DNA of 64,000 nucleotides from Dipteris shenzhenensis. Its lineage: Eukaryota > Polypodiophyta > Polypodiopsida > Gleicheniales. The stretch lies in assembly GCA_047967505.1 (NCBI GenBank), contig CM106538.1; one strand, 5' to 3'. This document shows positions 47,561 to 58,400 of this stretch, one piece after another (position 1 is the stretch's first letter; each line of letters begins with the position of its first letter). Below the pieces are notes generated by a model. The model had not been told where the DNA came from and did not search any database. It was given only the letters and a program-made list of their open reading frames with translations. The position numbers and the translations under genes are program-made.

Positions 47561-47905
47561 TCAAATCAGGGCTGATCGGTCGCTCTGTAGGTCGTGGGCG
47601 TTGCCAATGGCTTTATCAACAACTACGATCCTGATCACCCTTTGCTCCGGTAGGGGCCTGAAATGGCCTAGCTGCTCTGAGCACCCAGCGCTCCGAGCCA
47701 AAGCGCAGGTAGCAGCAAAGTAGCCAGCGCTGCCGAGGAAGATCATGGCGATGCCACAGAGTCTGCCGATCAAATTGCCGAGGGAGTGATCGCAGAGGGT
47801 GATAGCGAGGAGAGCAAGGAGGGAGGTGGAGAGGAGACCCAATAGCCAAAAGACTTGGATGGCAGGCCAAAACCATGGAGGGATATTGGGAAGGAAGCGC
47901 GCCAT
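47561..47905 (-). CDS. Small predicted membrane protein, 114 aa, unknown function
   Basis: The frame is clearly richer in GC than its surroundings, which is one reason to think it real. It starts MARFLPNIPPWFWPAIQVFW and has two strongly hydrophobic segments, about residues 10-36 and 46-70 (LCGIAMIFLGSAGYFAATCA). They are joined by a short polar loop, CDHSLGN. A polar, basic C-terminal tail of about 44 residues follows. This is a hairpin-like topology. There is no clear cleavable signal peptide. Upstream on the transcribed strand is a CTCTCTCTCTCTC leader, common in plant 5' untranslated regions. The second exon, if any, is not identified, and the tail after residue 72 could be intron read-through. 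I do not recognise the family. Confidence 0.5.
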   Translation of the reverse strand: MARFLPNIPPWFWPAIQVFWLLGLLSTSLLALLAITLCDHSLGNLIGRLCGIAMIFLGSAGYFAATCALARSAGCSEQLGHFRPLPEQRVIRIVVVDKAIGNAHDLQSDRSALI

Positions 47906-47940
47906 AGCCAGAGTGCGAGAGAGAGAGAGAGACAGAATTC
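47906..47940 (-). promoter_or_regulatory. CT-repeat leader of the small membrane protein gene
   Basis: On the transcribed strand a run of about seven CT dinucleotides ends roughly 10 bases before the ATG. Such CT stretches are common in plant core promoters and 5' leaders. It also supports the orientation of the gene. Confidence 0.35.
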
Positions 47941-48061
47941 GAAACCTGATTTAGAGATTTCATTCTCTTTCAATTCTCATGACCTTTTAAGTTCCTCTAG
48001 GGGCAAGGAACGAGGTAGACATTGATGGGCATCCAACGATCCTTCCAAAATTCAGAGCTAA

Positions 48062-48422
48062 GGGCCTTAGCACATGGATGGGGCTAGCATCATTACTCCC
48101 ATCCTACACCAAGTGGTCTAGGATGGATTTAGAATGGGAGTAGCCACCTTTTCTCCCATCTTGGACCATGGCCTCAAGACCCTAGCAGCCAGAATGGGTT
48201 CCCCTTTTTTTGGGATTCAAAAACATGCAAGGATGACATGTATCCTTGTCCCCACGTGGTCCCCACCTCCTAAACACATGAAATGATGCCATGTGTCCTC
48301 TTCCTCCTAGTTCTTTTTTTTTTAGCACATGGTGGGATGGGAATAGGATAGAAATATGTATGGGACCACTTGGGACCACCTTTTCCCATTCCCATCCTAT
48401 TTCTTCCCATGTGCTAAGCCCC
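48062..48422. mobile_element. Tourist-like MITE (PIF/Harbinger type), 361 bp
   Basis: Terminal inverted repeats GGGCCTTAGCACATGG (left) and GGGGCTTAGCACATGG (right, reversed) are flanked by TAA on both sides (48059-48061 and 48423-48425). A 3-bp TWA target duplication with G-rich termini is the hallmark of PIF/Harbinger elements. Internal inverted blocks (GGATGGGAATAGGAT against CCCATCCTATTTC) would let it fold. No transposase is encoded. Confidence 0.75.
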
Positions 48423-48517
48423 TAAGCCCTAACGTGGGCAAGTATGCTTTTTGGTGCTCGGAAATGGACCTTCAATATTGTCGGTATAAGTAGCCTCATC
48501 AACTCAGAGCACCATAT

Positions 48518-48579
48518 ACTTGCAAATAAACCACATGAATAGGATTTCACTTGCAAATAAACCACATGAATAGGATTTC
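48518..48579. repeat. 31-bp perfect tandem duplication
   Basis: ACTTGCAAATAAACCACATG and the following 11 bases occur at 48518-48548 and again at 48549-48579 without change. The lack of change suggests a recent event. Confidence 0.95.
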
Positions 48580-51500
48580 AGATGCCCACACAAGCGGTGT
48601 ACACCAACTCTATTAGTTCACAATAAGTTTCACACCTTTTCAAATAAACCCACTAACAAAAAATAAGGATAACATTACCATTATAAATACCTTACTCCCC
48701 TTCCCATCCATCTTGCATTAAATTATTGGATTCTATTGCTCCAAGATTTGGGGTGCTTGACCTTCAAAAGATCATATATCGATGCTTGACCATCAAAAGG
48801 ATAGCAATTTTGGCATCTAGGTATATTAGAAGATCCCCCGAATATTTGCAAGCAATGACACTTGTATTTTAAGATTAGCGGGTGATGCAACAATGTCACA
48901 AAACGTGAACTGGGTACCTAAATCCCTATCTTACTAATTAATTCACCTTTTTTGAAGGGGCATTTAGGCTCCCATATGTTCTTGTGCCAAAAAGTAAAAA
49001 ATTTGTCCTCCTCTATAATTAGTTGAATGCATTAGATAGAATATAGTCAGTCGTTATCCTCCATAACAAACAATAGGTGGTCAATAACAAGGCATCTGAA
49101 CTATTCAAAGTAGTGTAAGTGTTTAAATGAGTTGCTTAATCTTGTATGTGCCTCCTCTATACTTCTATGCCTTACATTTAGTCCTTTAAAATTTCCCACC
49201 ATGATTCTTTTGTTTTATGAATTGGCAATTGGTGCCTTCAAAAGTCTTAGGTAATATCCTCTCTAATGCCATCACTATGTATCTCCTTTGTTTAGAAAAA
49301 GATATAATTTAGGAGCGTTGGAGGCAACTTTTGCCTTTCTCATGAATATTCATTTTATTTGTTCTTTTTATAAATGTGGGCCTTAAGCACTAAATAATAC
49401 TTGCAAAAATTATACCTCCTAGGGATCATTTAGCCTCATGCCTCTTATTTGTAGATATGTAACAAGTACCATCTTTTATAAAGGGTTCATAAAGTGTCAC
49501 TAGTACACTTCAACCGTCGCCAACCTTTATCCTCTACAATTAATATATTTTATTTCTTAGAGCACTTTTCAACTACTCATTGTATATAATCTTTAGCACG
49601 TTGATACAGTATGTGGGTTTTTTCAAGGGATTTAATTGGAAATATATAACTCATACATTTACCTTGCTCTTTGAGTAAATTCAATAGTATATATTATTTT
49701 TCAAATGCACTATATGGAATGGGGCCCATAGAAATGTCAAAAGGGACACAAGGTGCTATATCATAGCATCAACCTCATTGACTTGCCCTTTTCACTTGAA
49801 TGGTTTTCCACCAATTCATGTATTCGGTATACCACGAAGATGAGATATTACAATCCATGGTGACTACAAGTGGGAAGTCTTGTTAACTTCTTTTGCCAAT
49901 TGTAAATTTATCCCTCACGCTTAACTAATTACATGTGCTTTCAAAATTTTACATCTCCCCAGTCTCATTCTAGCTTATGAGGTGCTCAATCCTCATTCAA
50001 CAAGTAGTATTTCGTAACTCTCAATCCTCAACTTGGATAATCTTTAGGCTCATATCTTCTCTTGGATTCTCTTGCTCATGTCCTTCTCATCGGCTCACCC
50101 ACCATTTTGCCTCAATCTTTTTGCAAGTTGACTCATTTTGTGAGTCGTGCCAAATTTTGGCTTATTGTTCATAATCCAATCATGCATGCATTGCCTTGTA
50201 GCTTGCCATGGGGTGGAAAACTAGTCCCTAGCTATGAGATACACATGTTGAAAAGCTTGGTCAGGGTTCTAAATTGAGTTTAACAGAGCTAAGAAAGACC
50301 ATAAAAGTTCAATAGCCTTGGAGACAAGAGCTAGAGAGACATTGCCATCATAGTTTTAAAAATGAGCAACTCTGTCAAACGAAAGCGTTTTGTAAATCAA
50401 GCGAACGTTTCTTTACTCTGTATTTGGATGAGGACATCTATACAGACATGTCACATACCCTTCTCACATTAGATTGACACAATGTAAGTCATGTGATTTA
50501 GCTCCTTTGGTGTTTTCATGAAACAACTTGACAAATGGTAGCATGATGGCTTTTGCTTTAAGTTCAACATGTATTTATCATATTTGCAATGTTCTCTTTC
50601 AATTGATCTTGAGATTCATATTATCTCCAACACACTTATTGTATCGCATATGCAAATTTGAATACTAGCTCATTCTTATGCCTAAGTTAGTAGGCCATTA
50701 TAGCCATTCAGAAGCAATGTGACTCCAATATTTAAGAGGTTACTAATGAAAGAGCCAATAATTATCAATGAGCACACATGCATTCATGATACCACTATAT
50801 TAAAAAATGTAAATGTTTTTGTGTACTCCACGTATAAGTGAACATGGGTCATTGAATTCAAATGTTTTTCTATACATTTATTCAAATATTTTCTTATAGA
50901 TATGGCATGTGAGCATATTAATTACTTCTATGCATGATCATATGTGTTTGAGCTAGATTGACAATTAGCTACACAATAATTCATTCTTATGCATGGCTCA
51001 ACAACCTAGTATCCACTAGCAAGTTTACTCTAGCATTATCCAAAATGGTTTGAGCTTGATGATGACAATCAACTAAAACATGTAGGTGGCCCACACATGT
51101 TGTGCCTCAAATATCATTCCTCTCTAAGCTTTAGAATATTTGACATTGTGGTGTGTATCAAAACCTTAGATCCTTGCTTCCAAGTCAAATTGTCTTCATA
51201 CAACCCTAATCAAATCACCTATCACTATTACACTCAACTTAGGTTAATCAATCCCCCCACATGTAATTTTTGGTCAACTCATTCATTTTCCACGTGGATC
51301 ACCTATCATTATTACACTCAACTTAGGTTAATCAATCCCCCCACATGTAATTGTTGGGCAACTCATTAATTTTCCCCGTGGTTCACCAATGAATAAACCA
51401 ATTTATGAAGCCAAGCTAGCCATAGAAATGGCCCCACACAAGCCACACTTTGCCATCTTTTCAATTTTCATAAACAAACATTAAAATTAACTAACCAACA

Positions 51501-52952
51501 TTGGACCCACACTCACCCACCCAAGGATTGTTGTAGAAGGTAGGGTCCCAATTGGAAAAGCTAAGGCTACCTAGTTTTTTGTATCACTCCTTGTATTTAT
51601 AGTTGTAGCACATGCCCTATCTATAACTACAATGCTTGTGAAATATTTGCAAATCTACATTTAACATCATGCATCTATGATTACTTTTAAGTACACCCAC
51701 TTAGCTATTTGAGCTACAAACATAAAAATTAATTATTCGAATTGAGTGAAAAGCACATATAATTATCTTGAGATGAGAAGGAAAGTTGGGGCAAGGCACT
51801 AGTCTTTTATCTTCCTTGATCTAAACCATCACCAATTTATTTGCATTGCTGAGCCTATGACCCCTTGTACCTCCCCACATTTACCAAGTGCTCCCACCCC
51901 TTAACGTTTTCCCCACCCCATTTTATATTCACCTCCTATCTAACTGTTTCACACTACCACCTCTTCTACTAGGGATTTTCAATGCCCTCGTACTATTGAT
52001 GGCATCAGCTTCTCTACTTGCTGATGCACTGCAAGGCTTGTGGGTGAGTTTCAAAGAAAGGGAGTTACTGCTTGAGCACAATTCAAAGTTCAAAAGCTGA
52101 TAAGGCTCCACGTGACCGAAATGGAGGGGACATAGACCAGCATATGATCAACTCTCCCTCCACTGGATTGAGTAGAGCAGGCTGCATGGACTAGTGTAGA
52201 GCAGAGCTTTGGGCCCAAATCTGTAGAGCAGAACCACAAAATGAGGCCAGTCAGGGCTGACATCAGTCATCGGCTAATGACAAGGGTGCATAGAACCAGC
52301 AAACACCTATAAGATAACAAGTGTCCAAATGGCTACGCAGCTCAGGAAAGGTCTAGTCAGCCAGGCTGCAAAAGTGGGTCAGTAGAGGAGAGACAATGCT
52401 TATACAAGGTTTGCTTTCCGGACTTTTGGTAGCTCGACAAAGCAAGAAAAACACCTTGTTTTTATCTTTTCAGTCTCTCTTTTTTGTTCGTGCGTGCATG
52501 TGCACGTGCATGTGTGTTGATTAACAGGGCAAACATTCCTACCAAAAACTAGGCGATAAAATAAGATCCATATTCTGTTCATAGTCGAGTCGTTATGTTT
52601 GCTTCAGCGCTACAAGCTGGAAGTGAGTTGCACTGATGAACAAGTGCTGTGATTGCTACAGAGCACAATGACCATTGCTGACGGGCCATGTGGAAAGCAT
52701 ACTTGGACATCATGGTCTCTCACTTGATTCAACCTGTGCAATGCAAAAATGAAGTCGAAGAAGTGAAAAATGCAAATATCAGCTTGAGTACAAATCAAGT
52801 ACATTTGGCTGAATGACATCAAAAAGGGTAGTACTGAGTCTACTGATCAAGAACTTCTCTCCTTTTTACAGGCCAGTAACCCTTGGAGGCCATTTCCAAT
52901 TCTTCTAACCATCACCTTTCATCGATGGCAAGCCAACCCTCCAAGCATCTAC
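48580..52952. other. Gene-poor AT-rich interval
   Basis: I read both strands and found no convincing exon, RNA gene or transposon domain over about 4.4 kb. The only structured features are the 84-bp tandem duplication at 51214-51381 and a CA/TG-rich stretch at 52495-52520. The right end contains the 3' flank of the NASP-like gene. Confidence 0.5.
51214..51381. repeat. 84-bp tandem duplication
   Basis: Units 51214-51297 and 51298-51381 both run from ATCACCTATCA through TTAATCAATCCCCCCACATG to TTTTCC(A/C)CGTGG, with only a few differences. Confidence 0.95.
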
Positions 52953-55900
52953 TCATTCATTTTCTTGAGTACCTTCACCCTTTTCTGCCGGTAGATTTAC
53001 AGGCTGTCCATTCACAGACCGACCTACTGCAGTAGAGCCAAATCCAATTTGAGTTTCACCTGCACCTCCATTGGTCATCATATCATCAAGAGTACGCCTT
53101 TTTGATGACATTTCATGACCATTTGCAGTACTAGTTACACAAACAGGGGTAGCCCGCTTGACACCTCGTCCAACTACTCCAAGGTGTGTCACTGCAGCAC
53201 TAGAGGCTGACAAAGATGGAGCATCAAAGCCACCACTCGAAGATTCCGTGTGTGATGAACTCCCACTGCTGGCTACTTGAGACACTAAGTTTGCTGTTGC
53301 AGTAAAAACTTGTTGAATGGTATCCACAGCACCTGGGTTGGTCTCTTTCAAGGAGTCCAGAAGCGAGGGAGCTACTGCCATCTCCTCCAACTCAACCACC
53401 TGCATGCAAAACATCCAGATAAAACATTGACTAGTTGCTAACTTCAGGTGCAAATAGACAAGTCAATTCCAGGGAGAGAGTTTGCAAGACAAGAAATATG
53501 CATGTAAGACCTTTTCTCTTAGTTCTTCCAGTAATTGCTCAATCTCCTTGATTTCATCCCTTTGCTCCCTACAGAACACATTCTGAGTTTCTTCAGGTGT
53601 ATCCAACAGCTGTCCCCCTCCAGTAGGTTGCAGCATGCCCTCAGGCATCTCACAGGTTAAAATTGATTTACCCTTTGGGTCCATGGTCCCTGTTGCAACT
53701 GCTACTTCATTTCTCAGCCGTTGCAGCCGAGCCTCACACACAGAGACAGCCTGTTGACAGTACCTAAGGGCTTCTTTTGGCTTGTACCCAAGTTGTTGTG
53801 CCAAGCTGAGTTTGAAGCATCTGAAAAAGTAGTATCAAGGTTGTTGCAAATTGAAGCTAAACAACACACAACCCTGCCAGCTTAAATTTCACTAGCACTC
53901 CAGGAAATTTTGGAAAAACACTATGACATAGATAAGGCAAAACAGTTACTTCTGCCATTAAAGCATCTGACATCTCTCAAGCAGTGGCAGTCCCTTCAAC
54001 TTTAGCAGTATGCTTTCTTATCCAAACTGAGTTTTTATTATCCATACTGATTAATTTTACTCCATCCCCCATTCTTAAACTCTCTTGTAAATTTAAAATT
54101 AAAAAAATTGCATGCACCCTTTAATGAAAGGGACAGACAAGAAAAGGATACAGTTCAGCAATTCTTCGATTATCAGATTCAACAAGCCCTTCCAAAACCT
54201 CCAACGCCCTAGTGTAATCTCGAAAGCACATCTCAAAGTCCTCTGGTAGTATTATGCATGGCAGTAAGCAAAGGATTTAGCAGAATGTCTTTGGACACTG
54301 CATGTGCGGTGTGTGAAGTGCTTACATGGATGAGTAATGCAACCACCAAGAGTCGCAGACTTGCATGAAAGCAAATGTGAAAATTGTAGCATGCACAATA
54401 GGGCCAGAAAAAGAAAGTTGATTGCTGGTTCAGAAACGGATGAGAGCCCTGGCTACTTATCTTGAAAATTTCACAGCCTGGAAAAGCTAAAGACTACTTT
54501 GAGTATCTATGGTAAGGTAACCCCGAAATTTTTTTATTTAAAAAAAGACGAAAAAGAATACAAGCCTGGACTTCAGTGCAAGAAATGACAGGATAGAAAT
54601 GCAGTGCTAGAGGACTGCTGGCACTTACCTCTTTCAAGGCTCACGTCTGCCAAAGCTGTGATGACATCAACTTCCTGGATTGAGTGGCACTCCTGTTTTT
54701 CATAAATAGCTCTAGCAATATCTAGCATTTTCCAAGAGAGATCTAAATCTGATTCCTCTTCTTCGTCTAAATCTTCCTCTTCATCATCCTCATCCTCCTG
54801 TTCATCCTTTGTTCCTTCAGCTTCCTGATCTGATTGTCATTATTAAAGACTGAAAAACTCAGTAAGAAAAAAAGCACATCTCACAACCGTAGAAGATAGT
54901 TTTTTAAAGACTGGCCTTGTAATGCATGTATCCACTGCCTAGACCATGAAATACCTAGCTGTAAAGATAACACGTAAAGACTGTTTGCTTCAAGTGTGTA
55001 CATTCCATGAAAACCAATGCACATACAGTAGACGGCATGCAAACCAGTGAGAAATTAAGGCCACCTCCAAATATTGCCCAAATACCTCCACTTACAGTTC
55101 CCTACGATATCTACAAATGCAAGTGACAAACCTGTTTCCTTTGAGCCATTCGAAGCAACAGGCTCAGTCTTGCTCTTCGTTTCAGCAGGATCGTTGAGAG
55201 CTTCAGACTCGTCCTGAACCTTGTAAAGAAGAGCACAACCGTACTTGTAGTAGGTCAAAGCACATTCAATGGCAAGCTCTCCAAAATGGCGGGTTCTGCA
55301 ATTCAATTGATGCGCCAATTGATTACAAACGTGTTACACTACAGCTACCAAATTAAAAAGCAATGCACATAGACTTATAGCACTAGGTCTAGAACAAATC
55401 TTAGGGGTTCAGCTATATGAAATGACCCAATTTGGCTCTCGTCTCTTCAACACAATCAGAATTAAGAAAATATTGACAAGTGCACGCTGTCAGGTATGTT
55501 CCTCAGATACATAAAGAGCATATTGTGACTTATTGGGTAGCCCAACAGCCGAGGAGCACGGTAAAATAAGACCTCACAAGCCCGAAATGGGAGTGGCAGT
55601 TCCTTGTCATGTCTCCTAGAGGAAACAAACTAGCATCATAGGCTGGCCGATTTCCAGTTCATGGTACTAATATTAAGCAACGCAAAGACACAATAACGAT
55701 ATGTGCCAGCCTCAATGCGCACAATTACGGACCCTCTGACGCCATCAAAACGAGCGAGCATATAAAAATACTAAAAACAAGAAAGCGACCTGATTTCCAG
55801 GGCGCGGCTAAGGCAATCAGCGGCCTGCTCGTAATCGCCGGACCGGACGGCGTCGCAGCCAGAGTCGAAGAGGCGCTGGGCATCCTCAAGAGGTTGAGGA

Positions 55901-56058
55901 GAAGAGGAATCGTCGTCAGCGGCGTTAGCGGGCTCGGGGGAGGAGGGCTTCTCTTCCTCCTCCTTCGGTGGGGGAGCGTCAGAGGCAGCTGCTTGGGAGG
56001 GGGTCTCGTCGGGGTTGAGCTCGGCGACGGGGGGGGAAGAATCCTTGAGAGAGGGCAT
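52953..56058 (-). CDS. NASP: NASP/SHNi-TPR histone H3 chaperone, six exons, 493 aa
   Basis: The product is a nuclear chaperone that binds histone H3 (with H4) and keeps a soluble pool for chromatin assembly. Exons: 56058-55790, 55295-55132, 54829-54629, 54242-54152, 53820-53511 and 53399-52953, all bounded by GT-AG and in phase. They total 1482 bases, matching the roughly 490-residue plant NASP. Exon 1 has an acidic, Pro/Ser-rich N-terminus, then the first TPR (DAQRLFDSGCDAVRSGDYEQ, continuing ALEIR-TRHFGELAIECALTYY). Exon 3 has an acidic tract, about residues 153-172, that interrupts the second TPR, a NASP hallmark, and then LDLSWKMLDIARAIYE. Exons 4-5 encode the SHNi-TPR (DYTRALEVLEGLVE, then PKEALRYCQQAVSVCEARLQ), followed by a coiled-coil-like acidic helix. 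The C-terminus has the plant motif GVVGRGVKRA (about 419-428) and SSKRR (443-447), likely nuclear signals. No damage is seen. Confidence 0.92.
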
Positions 56059-56071
56059 GGCGACGGAGGGC

Positions 56072-56079
56072 TAGGGTTT
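56072..56079 (-). promoter_or_regulatory. Telo-box in the NASP leader
   Basis: On the transcribed strand AAACCCTA lies 14 bases upstream of the start codon. Telo-boxes near the transcription start are known in plant genes active in dividing cells, including translation and replication genes, where they act together with other elements. Confidence 0.55.
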
Positions 56080-56168
56080 CAATTGAAGGAGGACTTAAGG
56101 TTGTGCCAGAAGCTTGAAGGGAGGAAAGCGTGAAAGCGTAGAGATGAAGAAGACGAAGACGAAGCTTA

Positions 56169-56195
56169 TGATGATGATGATGATGATGATGCTGA
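56169..56195. repeat. ATG/GAT trinucleotide microsatellite
   Basis: About eight ATG units occur upstream of the NASP-like gene, in its probable 5' untranslated region or promoter. Confidence 0.9.
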
Positions 56196-56226
56196 TATGA
56201 TGGTCATGATAAGAGCTCCCAAAAGC

Positions 56227-56234
56227 GCGGGAAA
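56227..56234 (-). promoter_or_regulatory. E2F-type site upstream of NASP
   Basis: The minus strand reads TTTCCCGC, an exact match to the plant E2F consensus TTTSSCGC. It lies about 170 bases upstream of the NASP start codon, inside TTTCCCGCGCTTTT. E2F sites drive S-phase expression of replication and histone-handling genes, which suits a histone chaperone. Binding is inferred, not shown. Confidence 0.6.
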
Positions 56235-56559
56235 TATTTCCAAGTGGTTTAGAAACGCAATTAATTGATTACCCTGCTCCTCACATTAACCCAAGCTATT
56301 TTTTAAGCTATTCCTTGCGTTGATCCATCCAGTTGCATTACCAAAGCAGCTTGCTCTGGGTGATAATTCGTTGGAGATGACAGAGAAGCCAAGAGAAGGT
56401 GCACATGGGTGCCACATAACTCCTAGAAGAGTGAAGAGGACTCACCGTGGAGCTGAATCAAAACCCATGCCATGGCTACAAGTGTCTCAGAATCCGAATT
56501 CAAAGGGAAGCAAATCGTTGCTATAGCTTTGCCCCTAACGGGGCAATGCTTTAACCTAA
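56235..56559. other. Intergenic, no gene seen
   Basis: This is the far upstream part of the NASP-like promoter region. A short plus-strand open frame at 56320-56526 has no recognisable content. Confidence 0.4.
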
Positions 56560-57420
56560 GCTATTCTAACCTAATTAATCGCCTCCCTGCCTCTTCATCC
56601 CCCCCTCAAATCCCCCACTCGGCCTCTCCCCTCTAGCCTCCCTCAACTCTCTCTCTGTGCCTCGCTTAACCTCCCTCTCCCCTCCCTCAACTCTCTCTCT
56701 ACCTCACTCGACTTCACTCAATCATTTCTCTCCCTCCCCCTCACCTCTCTCTCTACCTCACTCACCCGTCTCTCACCACCATCACCACTTTTTTCATCCA
56801 TCCTCCATTCTTCCCGGTAGTCTCCACCTTTTCCACCGCAACCACTTTTTCTATCCATCCTCTATTTCTTGCATAAATCTCCATCCCTCGACCACCATTT
56901 TTGCAATGCGTCGACCTCCTCCCTCCACATTCTTGTTCTTTAACGTATACACTCCCCTCCCCCCCCTTTTTTTTCCATCTTTAAAATTTCTATTGATTTT
57001 TCCCCCTACATTGCATTGCCGCGCCTTCACTCTCTTTTTCCATCAACCCCTCTCTTTTATTTTCGTTCATCCCATCCCTCTCTTCCCTTCCTCCTCTTAT
57101 TCTCTCATTTCCCTTCCTATCCTCCCATTCTGTCTGGCCAAATTCCTTTCTCCCTCCTCCCCTTCCATCCTCTCTCTCATTCCCTTCCCTTCAAACCTCA
57201 TTTTGTCACTTCCTCTTTTTTTTCACGTCATCCACCCCCTTCCATACTCTCTGCCACCCCTCTTTACCTTCTCTCACTCCTCTTTCCCCCCTTGCGTCTT
57301 CTCTCTTTACCACCTCTCCCTCTCTCCAACCCCCTTCCATCCTCTCTCTCTACCACCTATCCCGCTCTCCATCCCCCTTCCATGCCCTCTCTCTCCACCC
57401 CCCCTCCACCCTTGTGTGTG
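56560..57420. repeat. Long polypyrimidine (CT-rich) tract
   Basis: About 860 bases are almost entirely C and T on the plus strand, with recurring CTCTCTC, CCCTCC and CACCTCTC motifs. The long plus-strand frame through it is a Pro/Ser/Leu/Phe composition artefact. Similar but shorter CT stretches occur at 3960-4200 in block A. Confidence 0.85.
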
Positions 57421-57849
57421 CACCCATGTTATACCCCCCATCGTTTCCCATTCCGGTGGCCCTCCCAACGTGTGCTGTAGGTGCTATCTCGAACACTGCG
57501 TACGCGCCCATCTTGGGCATTGCATAGAGCTACCATGTCATTCAAATGCAAAAGAGGCACCAACTGTCAAGTGCATCTCTTCGTACCTCGGATGCGTATT
57601 TAGTTGGCATTATGTTTGTATTATGGTTCAGAGAAGGACAAGTTGTATGCATCTTGCTCATGTTGTTGAGAGATCTACCATGAATACAGTGGATGTTTTC
57701 ACTTCCTTATTTCCTAATAGAGTTTTCTTTTTCCTATTACGCTAATCTCTTGTTCTCTATGTTGAGATTGTGTTAGTCATGAGGGCTGTGAGGATTCTAT
57801 TCGTTATTACCGTATATGTATCAGTTTTAAGTGTCCAGATGAACCCATA
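57421..57849. other. Unassigned interval between CT tract and gypsy relic
   Basis: A plus-strand frame is open to 57745 and contains many Cys and His residues (SNAKEAPTVKCISSYLGCVF). I could not match it to any known domain. It may be chance. Confidence 0.35.
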
Positions 57850-58400
57850 AACACATTTGAGTGTGGTCAGCTAGGCTGATGTTGAATGTGGCATTCCTCA
57901 TTGGTGGTATTCCCCATTCTTCATACATCGCTTTTCCTAAGATGTTTGCTCCTGCCCCACCATCCACTATTCTAGGGTATTGGCCAAAAGAATTATGCTC
58001 TAGTGGGATGGTTACATTTTATCACTAAATTATCCTTATCTTCCACTTCAAGTGACGAGGGACCTTGTGTAGATTAAATCCAACCCTAGAAGCTCTCTCG
58101 CATTGTCGAGTAGTTTCTTGTAAGGTTCCAATTGGGATTGTGATGGGGCAGCTAATCAAGCTGGCTAGCAGGCTAAGGAATGTGGGTACTACAAGCATCA
58201 TAGGCAGCATTGCTACTGGAACAGGGGGGGAGGGGGGGGGTGGAGAGGGGAAGGGGATGGGAATGGAGGGAGATTGAAGGAGAGAGGATGGGCGGTGTGG
58301 AAGAGTGGAGGAAAAAGTTATAACTTGGGTGGTGGAGATGGTGGGTGAATAGTGGGTGGAAAGTGGATGGTGGAGGTGGTGGATCAAAGGAATACTTTAT
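57850..58400 (-). pseudogene. Ty3/gypsy protease relic, related to the one at 38464
   Basis: On the minus strand, 58020-57850 reads LEHNSFGQYPRIVDGGAGAN, then ILGKAMYEEWGIPPMRNATF. This is clearly homologous to IVDDGADVNILAIYLYEEWG at 39400. The gag-protease linker LASLISCPITIPIGTL (58130-58180) matches LASLISCPVTMLGTIL at 39185. The remainder to 58400 is a low-complexity His/Pro/Ser stretch opposite a G-rich tract. Confidence 0.7.

Noticed and set aside
56657-57745. 362-codon plus-strand open frame
   Set aside because: It lies in a polypyrimidine tract, and its Pro/Ser/Leu/Phe composition is what such DNA encodes by chance. No domain or start context supports it.
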